Positions 16,230 through 23,642 of a DNA stretch of 32,533 bases are shown here, in pieces. Source of the DNA: Actinomycetota bacterium (GTDB taxonomy: Bacteria; Actinomycetota; Actinomycetes; Nanopelagicales; Nanopelagicaceae). Within the stretch, counting starts at the first letter, position 1, and every line of letters starts with the position of its first letter. Location of the stretch: NCBI GenBank assembly GCA_947450545.1, contig CANFVU010000014.1, positions 1 to 32,533 on the forward strand, written 5' to 3'. A model generated the notes under the pieces. That model was not told where the DNA came from and did not search any database. It was given only the letters and a program-made list of their open reading frames with translations. Made by a program: the position numbers and the translations under genes.

Positions 16230-17272
16230 AAAGTTGAAGCGTCGATAACAAATCGATATTTCACATCGCTCGCTACGGTTCGGGTATATGCCTCGTTGAT
16301 GTATGAAGCGGGAATGACTTCTACATCACTGGTGATGTTGTGTGTTCCGCAGAAGTCCAGCATCTCCTGAAGTTCAGGCATGCCACCAATCATTGAACCT
16401 GCTATCGAACGACGAGCTGGAAGCAGAACATTTCCTTCAAGGGCATATGGTTTTCCAGGGAGCCCGATGAGAACGAGCGTTCCATCTAGTTTCAGTGAAC
16501 GAAGATAAGGATGTAAATCCATATCAGCAGACACTGTATTGAGGATGAGATCAAAAGAGCTTTTGAGGCTATCGAAGACTGATGGGTCTGATGTGAGAAC
16601 AAAGTGATCTGCTCCCATAGCCAACGCATCGGCTTTCTTCGATGCTGAATGTGAAAACACGGTCACTTCAGCACCAAGCGCCGCAGCAAATTTCACTCCC
16701 ATATGTCCAAGTCCGCCTAGTCCGATAACGCCAACCTTCTTTCCTGGACCAGCTTTCCAATGGCGAAGTGGTGAATACAGCGTGATGCCTGCACACATCA
16801 GTGGTGCAACTCCTGGCAACGACAGGTTGGCGGGAACCTTTACAGCATAATTTTCATCAATAACGAAAGCGTTGGAGTAGCCACCTTGAGCTGGTGTAAC
16901 TCCATCTCTTTCATAACCGTTGTATGTACCAGTCATACCTTCTAGGCAATAATTTTGTAGGCCTTGTGCACAGTTCTCGCATGAACCACAGGAGTCGACG
17001 AAGACTCCAACACCGATGAGATCCCCGACAGCAAACTTCTTTGCGCTCTTTCCGACCTGAGTAACAACGCCAACAATTTCATGCCCTGGCACGAGAGGAG
17101 TGAGGACAGAGCCCCATTCTCCAGCAACAGTGTGAATATCTGAGTGGCAGATTCCTGCATAGGTGATTTTCAACTCGACATCGTGATCGCGCAAATCTCG
17201 ACGATTAAAAGTAAAAGGCTGAAGAGATCCCTTGGCTTCCATTGCTGCATACGCGCGTGTAGCTATTCCCAT
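16226..17272 (-). CDS. Zinc-dependent NAD(P) alcohol dehydrogenase (YahK/cinnamyl-alcohol-dehydrogenase-like)
   Basis: Medium-chain dehydrogenase of 348 residues, probably reducing aldehydes with NADPH. Catalytic zinc ligands are Cys42 (CHSD), His64 and Glu65 (VPGHEIVG) and the cysteine in PLMCAGITLYSPL. The structural zinc site has Cys95, Cys98, Cys101 and Cys109 (CGSCENCAQGLQNYC). The nucleotide fold has GLGGLGHMGVKFA. The spacing YNGYERDGVTPAQGGYSNAFV is typical of the YahK/CAD branch; the exact substrate cannot be read from sequence. The ATG has an AAGGAG ribosome site 7 bases upstream. It follows tdk by 33 bases on the same strand. Confidence 0.92.
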   Translation of the reverse strand: MGIATRAYAAMEAKGSLQPFTFNRRDLRDHDVELKITYAGICHSDIHTVAGEWGSVLTPLVPGHEIVGVVTQVGKSAKKFAVGDLIGVGVFVDSCGSCENCAQGLQNYCLEGMTGTYNGYERDGVTPAQGGYSNAFVIDENYAVKVPANLSLPGVAPLMCAGITLYSPLRHWKAGPGKKVGVIGLGGLGHMGVKFAAALGAEVTVFSHSASKKADALAMGADHFVLTSDPSVFDSLKSSFDLILNTVSADMDLHPYLRSLKLDGTLVLIGLPGKPYALEGNVLLPARRSIAGSMIGGMPELQEMLDFCGTHNITSDVEVIPASYINEAYTRTVASDVKYRFVIDASTF

Positions 17273-17305
17273 TGTTTTCTCCTTCAGTATCTTTCAGTTT
17301 GTATG

Positions 17306-17947
17306 TCAAAGATTTTGAAATGGCAGAGGTTGGTTATCTGCTGGCTTCGCAGCTCGAGATGTAACTTTTCGCATATGGTGACGGCGACATAGGACTTCGT
17401 AAGAAACAACCTCTGCGGCAGATGTATCACCAACAACAACCTGTTCGCCTACGGAGACCATCTCACCATTGATGAGACGTGCATTATGCGTTGCGCGTTC
17501 ACCACACCAACACAGGGCTTCAACTTGAAGAGTCAGTACACGGTCTGCGAGCTCAACGAGACGAGCAGATCCTGGGAAAAGAGCGGTTCTAAAATCGGTG
17601 AGAATTCCAAAAGCAAAGACATCGATACCTAAACCATCAACTACTTGAGCAAGTTGTTCAATATGCTCTGGTTCAAAAAATTGTGTCTCATCGCTAATAA
17701 TGAAATCGATACGCTCACCTTGAGACAAACGATCAACCACGAGGCGATGGAGATTCATCTCCGGATCTACTTCGATAGCCTCACTTTTCAAGCCGAGCCT
17801 GCTGGTGATAACACCACGTCCACCGCGATCTTTGTTGGTGAAAATGAGACCTTTGCGGCCTCGAGTCTGGTGATTGTGGGCTGTCTGCAGAGCCAGAGTG
17901 GATTTACCAGAATCCATCGTGCCGCAGTAGTAGATCAATTCAGCCAT
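17306..17947 (-). CDS. tdk: Thymidine kinase
   Basis: Phosphorylates thymidine to dTMP, a salvage route. The 213-residue type II enzyme has P-loop GTMDSGKS (9-16), Walker B/DEAQ-like ISDETQFF, the lasso segment and a zinc site CWCG with the later CRRHH. The P-loop Thr-Met-Asp form is common in actinobacterial enzymes. The gene starts 22 bases downstream of the tRNA-Leu gene on the same strand, so it may be transcribed through the tRNA. A TAGATA lies 5 bases before the ATG but is a poor -10 match. Confidence 0.95.
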   Translation of the reverse strand: MAELIYYCGTMDSGKSTLALQTAHNHQTRGRKGLIFTNKDRGGRGVITSRLGLKSEAIEVDPEMNLHRLVVDRLSQGERIDFIISDETQFFEPEHIEQLAQVVDGLGIDVFAFGILTDFRTALFPGSARLVELADRVLTLQVEALCWCGERATHNARLINGEMVSVGEQVVVGDTSAAEVVSYEVLCRRHHMRKVTSRAAKPADNQPLPFQNL

Positions 17948-17969
17948 GTGGGTATCTAACCATTACTTG

Positions 17970-18053
17970 TGTCCGAGAGGGGACTTGAACCCCTAATCCC
18001 TTGCGGGAACTAACACCTCAAGCTAGCGCGTCTGCCAATTCCGCCACCCGGAC
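17970..18053 (-). tRNA. tRNA-Leu (anticodon GAG)
   Basis: An 84-base gene that folds as a class II tRNA. The 7-bp acceptor stem begins GTCCGGG with one G-T pair. The D arm reads GCGGAATTGGCAGACGC, the anticodon stem is CTAGC/GTTAG around loop TTGAGGT (anticodon GAG at 18017-18019), the long variable arm is TCCC-GCAA-GGGA, and the T arm is AGGGG-TTCAAGT-CCCCT. The discriminator base is A. CCA is not encoded, so it must be added after transcription. It reads CUC and CUU leucine codons. Confidence 0.95.
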
Positions 18054-18063
18054 AAGAGAGGCA

Positions 18064-18069
18064 AAGATA
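18064..18069 (-). promoter_or_regulatory. Probable -10 box of the tRNA-Leu gene
   Basis: On the minus strand TATCTT lies 10 bases before the mature tRNA 5' end. The expected -35 position reads TTCTCC, a weak match. Confidence 0.45.
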
Positions 18070-18144
18070 CCAATTATTTCGGCTGTGGAGAAATTGGCCT
18101 CATGAAGGCTGCGAGTTCACCGTGATGGGTGGCAAGATAAAGGC

Positions 18145-19476
18145 ATGAGCAACCCACAACACATGACCCCTGATCAGATGAACTTTATGGAAGAGGACTG
18201 TGTCCGAATACTCCAGGAGATGATTCAGATTCCTAGCGTCAATTTTGGCGAAGGTAAAGGCGATGAGAAAGCTGTTGCTGAATATGTTGCGGCGCAACTC
18301 GCGGAAGCGGGAATCGAGAGCGAGTTTGTTGTTGCTGCAGATAATCGCGTCAGTGTTGTAGCTCGCATTCCTGGAAGTGACACCTCGCGACCTGGACTAG
18401 TTGTCCATGGTCACATCGATACCGTTCCAGCAGATGCTGCAGATTGGTCTGTCGATCCTTGGTCCGGAGTTATTAAGGATGGATTTATTTGGGGTCGTGG
18501 CGCTGTTGATATGAAAGATGGGTGTGCGCAATTTCTCGCAATTGTTCGAGGATGGAAGAAGTTTGGTTATACGCCACCAAGAAATATTCTCCTCATATTT
18601 TTCGCTGATGAAGAAGCCGGTGGCCTTTTCGGTTCTCGTTGGATGATTAAGAACCGCCCTGAAATATTTGAAGGTTATTCAGAGGCAATCTCAGAAGTAG
18701 GAGGTTTCTCTGTAACCATTACCGGGGGCCATCGTTTGTACTGGGTTCAAACTGCGGAAAAGGGTCTGTCATGGATGAAACTGACAGCAAAAGGAACTGC
18801 AGGGCACGGATCATTCATCAATCGCGACAACCCTGTTACAAAACTTACGCGAGCAATCGCCCGTATCGGGGAATATCAATGGCCGATTCGTGAAACAAAA
18901 ACCGGTGCTAAATTCTGGGGAAAGATCGCAGAATTAGTCGGTGAGAAATACGATCCATCAAATCCTCGTCCACTGCAAAAACACATAGGTGGCGCGGCTC
19001 GAATGATGGGCGCTACGGTACAAAACACTTCTAATCCAACGATGTTAGAAGCTGGTTACAAAGCAAATGTCATCCCACAACTCGCAAGCGCTGTCGTTGA
19101 TGGCCGCTTCTTGCCCGGTTACGAGGAAGAGCTTCTCGCAACCGTTCGTGAATTGGCGGGCGAAGATGCGACTGTTGAGATGCTTGTGCGAGACAAGGCA
19201 CTTGAGGTTGATTTCGATGGTCCACTTGTTCAAGCAATGTGCGACGCACTTCATGCAGAAGATCCAGAGGGTGTGCCTGTCCCATATGTGATGAGCGGTG
19301 GAACAGATAACAAAGCGCTCTCTGATTTGGGGATTATTGGCTATGGATTTAGCCCGCTGAAACTTCCAGCAGATTTGGATTTCTTCGCTCTCTTTCACGG
19401 CGTTGATGAGAGAGTCCCAGTCGATGGTCTGAAATTCGGCGTCAGGACGCTTTCGAGATTCTTGGAAAACTGTTAA
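18145..19476 (+). CDS. M20 family metallopeptidase / dipeptidase
   Basis: A 443-residue zinc hydrolase of the ArgE/DapE/carboxypeptidase group. Metal ligands and catalytic residues are visible: HGHIDTVP (His90, Asp92), WGRGAVDMKDG (bridging Asp122), FADEEAGG (catalytic Glu156, metal Glu157), and a C-terminal FHGVDERVP histidine. The dimerisation lid domain begins near AKGTAGHGSF (about 220). It likely cleaves a peptide or acyl-amino acid; the exact substrate is unclear, and annotated relatives are often called dipeptidase or M20/M25/M40 hydrolase. The ATG is preceded by CAAGAT at 18133-18138, 6 bases away, a weak leaderless-type box. The stop overlaps that of the convergent reductase gene. 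Confidence 0.9.
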   Translation: MSNPQHMTPDQMNFMEEDCVRILQEMIQIPSVNFGEGKGDEKAVAEYVAAQLAEAGIESEFVVAADNRVSVVARIPGSDTSRPGLVVHGHIDTVPADAADWSVDPWSGVIKDGFIWGRGAVDMKDGCAQFLAIVRGWKKFGYTPPRNILLIFFADEEAGGLFGSRWMIKNRPEIFEGYSEAISEVGGFSVTITGGHRLYWVQTAEKGLSWMKLTAKGTAGHGSFINRDNPVTKLTRAIARIGEYQWPIRETKTGAKFWGKIAELVGEKYDPSNPRPLQKHIGGAARMMGATVQNTSNPTMLEAGYKANVIPQLASAVVDGRFLPGYEEELLATVRELAGEDATVEMLVRDKALEVDFDGPLVQAMCDALHAEDPEGVPVPYVMSGGTDNKALSDLGIIGYGFSPLKLPADLDFFALFHGVDERVPVDGLKFGVRTLSRFLENC

Positions 19477-20426
19477 ACGGTCGGTTCTGAGATTTCGTCG
19501 AGCGCTTCGCGCACTTGCGGTGGAAGTTCGATCTCTTCAACTGTGAGCACTCCACGAAGTTGTGCGCCTGTTCGTGCACCAATAATTGCTGAAGTTACGC
19601 CTTTGCTGTCACGAACCCAGGAGAGTGCAACTTCGAGGGGTGAGTAGCCAAGACCTTCTGCGGCGACGCACACTGCATCCACAATTCCACGTGCACGTTG
19701 ATCAAGATATGGCGAAACAAATCCAGAGAAATGTGGACTTGCTCCACGCGAATCAGACGGCGTGCCACCTCGATATTTTCCGGTGAGGACGCCACGGCCT
19801 AGTGGGGACCAGGCAAGGAAACCAGTTTCTAAATACTGTGCCGCGGGAACGACTTCACGTTCTACTCCGCGGTTGAGCAGTGAATATTCAGATTGAATAG
19901 AGATGATAGGGCTCTTGCCGAAAAGAGGATTTTGCAAAGTCTGTGCACGAGCAAGTTGCCAGCCTGAAAAATTTGACACTCCCGCGTATCGAACTTTTCC
20001 ACTCGACACTGCATAATCGATTGCGGAGAGAGTTTCTTCCAAGGGTGTTGCATCGTCCCACGTATGTATCTGCCATAAATCTAAATACTCAACTCCAAGG
20101 CGGACCAAGCTTTTCTCAAGATCGTCGAGAAGTGATGTCCGAGAATTACTGACCTTTCGTTCTCCACCTTTTGCTGATATTCCAGCTTTAGAGGCGAGAA
20201 GAATTTCATCCCTACTGACCAAGGTTCCAAGAAAGCCACCGATCACTCGTTCAGAATCGCCATCGGCATAGACGGCAGCAGTATCGATGAGATTTCCGCC
20301 TGCTTCTATAAATGCGCGAAGTTGGACTGCAGCTTCGTGTTCATCTGTATCGCGACCCCAAGTCATCGTGCCGAGGGTTAAACGAGAGACTTCTAGCCCG
20401 GTTCGACCAAGGGTGCGTTTCTCCAC
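19473..20426 (-). CDS. Aldo/keto reductase
   Basis: NADPH-dependent oxidoreductase with a TIM barrel, 317 residues from GTG 20426. The catalytic tetrad is Asp48 and Tyr53 (NLIDTAAVYADG), Lys80 (LASKAG) and His121 (LWQIHTWD). The sequence begins with the family opening MEKRTLGRTGLEVSRLTLGTM. The frame is open 52 codons further upstream, but that part runs across the divergent phosphatase start and does not resemble the family. A TAGTGT box 7 bases before the GTG supports the short start. The substrate is not predictable. Cofactor-binding sequence near the end (SAIIGARTGAQLRG) is intact. Confidence 0.9.
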   Translation of the reverse strand: MEKRTLGRTGLEVSRLTLGTMTWGRDTDEHEAAVQLRAFIEAGGNLIDTAAVYADGDSERVIGGFLGTLVSRDEILLASKAGISAKGGERKVSNSRTSLLDDLEKSLVRLGVEYLDLWQIHTWDDATPLEETLSAIDYAVSSGKVRYAGVSNFSGWQLARAQTLQNPLFGKSPIISIQSEYSLLNRGVEREVVPAAQYLETGFLAWSPLGRGVLTGKYRGGTPSDSRGASPHFSGFVSPYLDQRARGIVDAVCVAAEGLGYSPLEVALSWVRDSKGVTSAIIGARTGAQLRGVLTVEEIELPPQVREALDEISEPTV

Positions 20427-20433
20427 GGTTCGG

Positions 20434-20439
20434 ACACTA
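20434..20439 (-). promoter_or_regulatory. Leaderless-type -10 box for the aldo/keto reductase
   Basis: TAGTGT on the minus strand, 7 bases before the GTG at 20426. It supports the shorter start over the extended frame. Confidence 0.45.
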
Positions 20440-20463
20440 GCAACAAGGAAGTCGAAGTATCGG

Positions 20464-20469
20464 TAACCT
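20464..20469 (+). promoter_or_regulatory. Leaderless -10 box for the histidine phosphatase operon
   Basis: TAACCT ends 6 bases before the ATG at 20476. It probably drives the overlapping phosphatase, DUF3090 and SCO1664-family genes. Confidence 0.5.
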
Positions 20470-20475
20470 AGCCAT

Positions 20476-21141
20476 ATGACGCTCCGCAGTGGAAGTAAAA
20501 GCACAACAATTTTCTTGTTGCGCCATGCCCATTCTGAAGCAAATCTTCGTGGCACTTTGTCCGGGCGTAAAGCAGGAGTCAATCTCTCTGATGTGGGAAA
20601 GAAACAAGCGGCAGAACTGATTGAAAGACTTGGGACACTAAAAATCCAAGAAATCCATTACAGCCCACTTGAACGATGTTTTCAAACGATCGAACCTTTC
20701 CTCAGGGCAAATCCAAAGATTCCGGCGGTCTCGGAACCCGCGTTCGTTGAAATGGATTATGGAAAATGGTCTGGGTTGAAACTTTCTCTTCTGTCTAAGA
20801 AGAAATTGTGGAGCACTATTCAGCAGTCTCCATCACGAGTGCGTTTCCCGGAAGGTGAGAGCTTCACAGAAATGTCAGCTCGTGTTTTGGAAGGCCTTGA
20901 AAAACTCAGGGGAGATGGCAAGGTACATCTGGTCGTGTCTCATGGTGATGTCATCCGTGTCGCTCTCAATCACTATTTAGGTTCTCAGCTTGACAATTTT
21001 CAACGATTATCAGTCGATCCAGCATCAATCAGCGCACTTTCATTCCACGGAGATAGCGTTCGTATTAACTTCATTAACTCAACTGTTTCAGCTTCAACGC
21101 ACAACAATTCAACGTTGGGCGGAGGCTCAGGAAAACCATGA
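20476..21141 (+). CDS. Histidine phosphatase family protein (phosphoglycerate-mutase-like)
   Basis: A 221-residue phosphatase of the histidine acid/PGM superfamily. The catalytic motif is LLRHAHSEAN (phospho-accepting His with Arg), followed by SPLERCFQT (Arg), EMDYGKWSG (the usual acid-base glutamate segment) and VVSHGD with the second histidine. The C-terminal 20 residues are Ser/Thr/Gly-rich. Lack of mutase insertions suggests a phosphatase. In actinobacteria this gene is often found before DUF3090, a SCO1664-family gene and mshC, as here, so a role connected with that set is possible. Its stop overlaps the DUF3090 start (ATGA). Confidence 0.9.
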   Translation: MTLRSGSKSTTIFLLRHAHSEANLRGTLSGRKAGVNLSDVGKKQAAELIERLGTLKIQEIHYSPLERCFQTIEPFLRANPKIPAVSEPAFVEMDYGKWSGLKLSLLSKKKLWSTIQQSPSRVRFPEGESFTEMSARVLEGLEKLRGDGKVHLVVSHGDVIRVALNHYLGSQLDNFQRLSVDPASISALSFHGDSVRINFINSTVSASTHNNSTLGGGSGKP

Positions 21142-21698
21142 GCCGGATCATCTATTCCCATCACAACGTTGAGCGTTGCGTGGTTGGTACGGTCGGAGTT
21201 CCTGGAGAGAGAGCTTTCTTCATCCAAGTACTTTCATCAAAAGGCCTCAATTGCGTTGCTGTGGAGAAAACCCAAGTTCAAGCTCTTGTTGAGCGACTAC
21301 AGCTGCTTGTCCGTGAAATTCGACGTAACCGGTTGGCTTCGACAGATTCTCTAAACCTCCCTGCAATCAAAGATGATGCCCAACTTGAATATCCCATTAC
21401 TGAAGATTTTCGTGCAGGAGTTATTGCAATAACGTACGAACAAGGCAATCAAACAATTGATCTTCAGATCCAAGGCGTAAGTGATGATGTTGATGAATTG
21501 ATCGAAGCTGGCGATGAAGAGGTTGGCATTGATACGCCTGACTTGCTCATCGTTTCACTTACGATCGCGCAAGTTCGAGGTTTTTGTGATCGTGCACTCA
21601 ATGTGGTGTCTGCAGGAAGATCTCCATGCCCTTTCTGCGGTCTTCCTCTAAATCCAGAAGGACACATCTGTCCGAGAGCAAACGGATATCGTCGTTGA
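21138..21698 (+). CDS. DUF3090 family protein with C-terminal zinc ribbon
   Basis: Conserved actinobacterial protein of unknown function, 186 residues. The body is a mixed alpha/beta domain (GTVGVPGERAFFIQVLSSKGLNCVAVEKTQVQAL, then an acidic stretch DDVDELIEAGDEEVG). The C-terminus ends with CPFCGLPLNPEGHICPRANG, an apparent zinc-binding CxxC...HxC knuckle. It overlaps the upstream phosphatase by 4 bases and the downstream SCO1664-family gene by 4 bases, so the three are very likely made together in fixed proportion. Confidence 0.9.
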   Translation: MSRIIYSHHNVERCVVGTVGVPGERAFFIQVLSSKGLNCVAVEKTQVQALVERLQLLVREIRRNRLASTDSLNLPAIKDDAQLEYPITEDFRAGVIAITYEQGNQTIDLQIQGVSDDVDELIEAGDEEVGIDTPDLLIVSLTIAQVRGFCDRALNVVSAGRSPCPFCGLPLNPEGHICPRANGYRR

Positions 21699-22366
21699 TT
21701 GATCTTCAGAACGGAGAAATCACCATAGTTGGACGCATCACCGACGCATCCAATGCAACGCTTCTTGCACACATAGATGGTGAGCAAGTTGTCTACAAAC
21801 CTATTGCAGGCGAAAGACCGCTCTGGGATTTTCCTGACGGACATTTAGCGTATAGAGAGTATGCCGCTTTTCTTATTTCGGAACATCTCGGTTTTGAAAT
21901 TGTTCCTCCGACAGTGTTAAGGGATGGTCCGTATGGGGAAGGCATGGTTCAGTTGTGGATAGAGCCAAACGCTGAAATCGATGTTGTTGAGATATCCCAG
22001 TCAACTAATGTAAAGATTCGCGAAATGGTTCTATTTGACGCTCTCATCAACAATGGTGACCGAAAATTTGGACACATTCTTCCGCTTGATGAAAGAAACA
22101 TTTATGGGTGCGATCACGGTGTAACTTTTAATGTAGAGAACAAGCTGCGCACTGTCTTGTGGCAATGGAGTGGGGATACGTTCACGCCACACGAGAATGA
22201 AAAGATAGAAATTTTCAAAAAGGTAATTGTTGATTCTCGCTACGAAGCGCTTCTCACGGACGCTGAAATCGCAGCTGCCATTTCCAGGGCGGATAATCTC
22301 TTATCGATGGGCACATTCCCCGAACCATCAGAAGATTGGCCAGCAATTCCATGGCCACCTTTCTAG
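21695..22366 (+). CDS. SCO1664 family protein, PI3/PI4-kinase-like fold
   Basis: A 223-residue protein of a conserved actinobacterial family with no firm function. The residues expected of a PI3K/PI4K-type kinase fold are in order: VVYKP (Lys35), REYAAF (Glu55), NNGDRKFGHIL (Asp122, catalytic-loop-like, resembling GDRHxxNIL) and CDHG (Asp140, DFG-like metal site). Other family sequence is PLWDFPDG, DGPYGEGMVQLWIEP and the C-terminal WPAIPWPPF. TTG 21695 is taken as the start because it overlaps the DUF3090 stop and opens just before the conserved DLQNGEITIVGRI. Upstream in-frame sequence is DUF3090 coding read in another frame. Kinase activity and substrate are unproven. Confidence 0.88.
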   Translation: MIDLQNGEITIVGRITDASNATLLAHIDGEQVVYKPIAGERPLWDFPDGHLAYREYAAFLISEHLGFEIVPPTVLRDGPYGEGMVQLWIEPNAEIDVVEISQSTNVKIREMVLFDALINNGDRKFGHILPLDERNIYGCDHGVTFNVENKLRTVLWQWSGDTFTPHENEKIEIFKKVIVDSRYEALLTDAEIAAAISRADNLLSMGTFPEPSEDWPAIPWPPF

Positions 22367-22377
22367 GTTCAGTTAGA

Positions 22378-22383
22378 TAGGCT
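22378..22383 (+). promoter_or_regulatory. Possible -10 box for mshC
   Basis: TAGGCT lies 8 bases before the mshC ATG, in the 25-base gap after the SCO1664-family gene. The spacing is slightly longer than in the clearest leaderless examples. Confidence 0.35.
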
Positions 22384-22391
22384 CAACCCCT

Positions 22392-23630
22392 ATGAATATC
22401 TTTCCGTGGGCGAAGATCTATATCCCACCTCTCGATTTTTCGCTTCCACCTCTGAAACTCTCAACAGCCCAGGGCGAGAAAGTTTTTACAGAAGAGACAT
22501 TCACTATGTATGTCTGTGGAATAACACCATATGACTCCACGCATTTGGGACATGCTGCGACGTATCTCACCTTCGATTTGATCAACCGATATCAACGCGC
22601 TTCTGGCAAGAGCGTCTCCTTTGTTGAAAATGTCACGGATATTGATGAACCACTTCTTGAACGCGCAACACGAGATGGCGTTGACTGGAAAGATTTAGCT
22701 CTCAACCAAGTCCAACTATTTCAAGGTGATATGGCAGCCCTCCATGTAATCCCACCGCAATTCTTTGTTCCTGCGACAAGTGTCATGGGGTTAGTTGATC
22801 AAGCCATAACAAAAATGACATCGACAGGCTTTGTTTACTCCATTGATAACGATCTTTACTTTGATGTCTCCTCATTCTTGAAAGATCTTCCCATTCCTTA
22901 TGATGAGGCTCTCTCAATTTTTGCTGAACGCGGGGGAGACCCACTCAGAGAAGGCAAGCGCGATCCGCTTGACCCTGTTCTCTGGATTGCTAACCGCAAT
23001 GATGAACCGGGTTGGGAAAGCAGTCACGGATTTGGTCGACCAGGTTGGCATATTGAGTGTTGTGTAATTAGTTTGCGATACCTATTGGGTGAAAGATTTC
23101 TCTCTGAATCAAAGGGGGAATACCTCATCGACCTTCAAGGTGGAGGAAGTGATTTGATTTTTCCTCATCATTTCATGAGTGGCGCGCAAGCCCAAGCAAT
23201 GTTGGGGATTTCGTTTGCTCGCGCCTATGTCCATTCCGGCATGATCGGTTTGGATGGCGAAAAAATGAGCAAATCGAAAGGCAATCTTGTATTCGTCTCT
23301 CGACTTGTTGCGGATGGTGTAGATCCTATGGCGATTCGTTATGCGTTGATGCTCCAGAGATATTCAGAGGACCGAATGTGGACCAACGAATTACTGGAAA
23401 AGGCTCAATCAGCACTCGCGCGAATTCGTCTGAATCTCTCCAAAAGTGAAGTGGCACCGGCTCATACACTGATCTCGCAGTTGGCATCATCCCTTTCTTC
23501 AGACTTAGACACACCTGAGGCGCTAAAAGCCATTGAGCGTTGGTGCTATGAATCTGAAGAAAATCCGACGGTTGATGAGGCTGGAGTAGTCTCACGAGCC
23601 CTCGATTCTCTCTTAGGTTTAGCCCTGTAA
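22392..23630 (+). CDS. mshC: Cysteine:1-D-myo-inositol 2-amino-2-deoxy-alpha-D-glucopyranoside ligase (mycothiol synthesis)
   Basis: Joins cysteine to glucosaminyl-inositol using ATP, the third stage of mycothiol synthesis. The 412-residue protein is a cysteinyl-tRNA synthetase relative. Cys42 in VCGITPYDSTHLGHA begins the zinc site and HIGH-like box (THLGH, 50-54). RPGWHIECC and GGGSDLIFPHH give further zinc and cysteine ligands, and KMSKS is at 291-295. CGITPYD with THLGHA, together with the short C-terminus, marks MshC rather than CysS. Mycothiol is specific to actinobacteria, so this gene supports the lineage call. metH follows after 12 bases. Confidence 0.94.
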   Translation: MNIFPWAKIYIPPLDFSLPPLKLSTAQGEKVFTEETFTMYVCGITPYDSTHLGHAATYLTFDLINRYQRASGKSVSFVENVTDIDEPLLERATRDGVDWKDLALNQVQLFQGDMAALHVIPPQFFVPATSVMGLVDQAITKMTSTGFVYSIDNDLYFDVSSFLKDLPIPYDEALSIFAERGGDPLREGKRDPLDPVLWIANRNDEPGWESSHGFGRPGWHIECCVISLRYLLGERFLSESKGEYLIDLQGGGSDLIFPHHFMSGAQAQAMLGISFARAYVHSGMIGLDGEKMSKSKGNLVFVSRLVADGVDPMAIRYALMLQRYSEDRMWTNELLEKAQSALARIRLNLSKSEVAPAHTLISQLASSLSSDLDTPEALKAIERWCYESEENPTVDEAGVVSRALDSLLGLAL

Positions 23631-23642
23631 ACTTTCTTCTCT

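Noticed and set aside
20427-20582. 52-codon N-terminal extension of the aldo/keto reductase frame
   Set aside because: It crosses the divergent phosphatase start, does not look like the family, and a -10 box sits before GTG 20426.
21626-21694. Upstream ATG for the SCO1664-family gene
   Set aside because: This is DUF3090 coding (zinc-knuckle codons) read in another frame; family-like sequence starts at TTG 21695.
23631-23642. Cobalamin or SAM riboswitch before metH
   Set aside because: Only 12 bases separate mshC and metH; metK likewise overlaps coaBC, so no riboswitch can fit.
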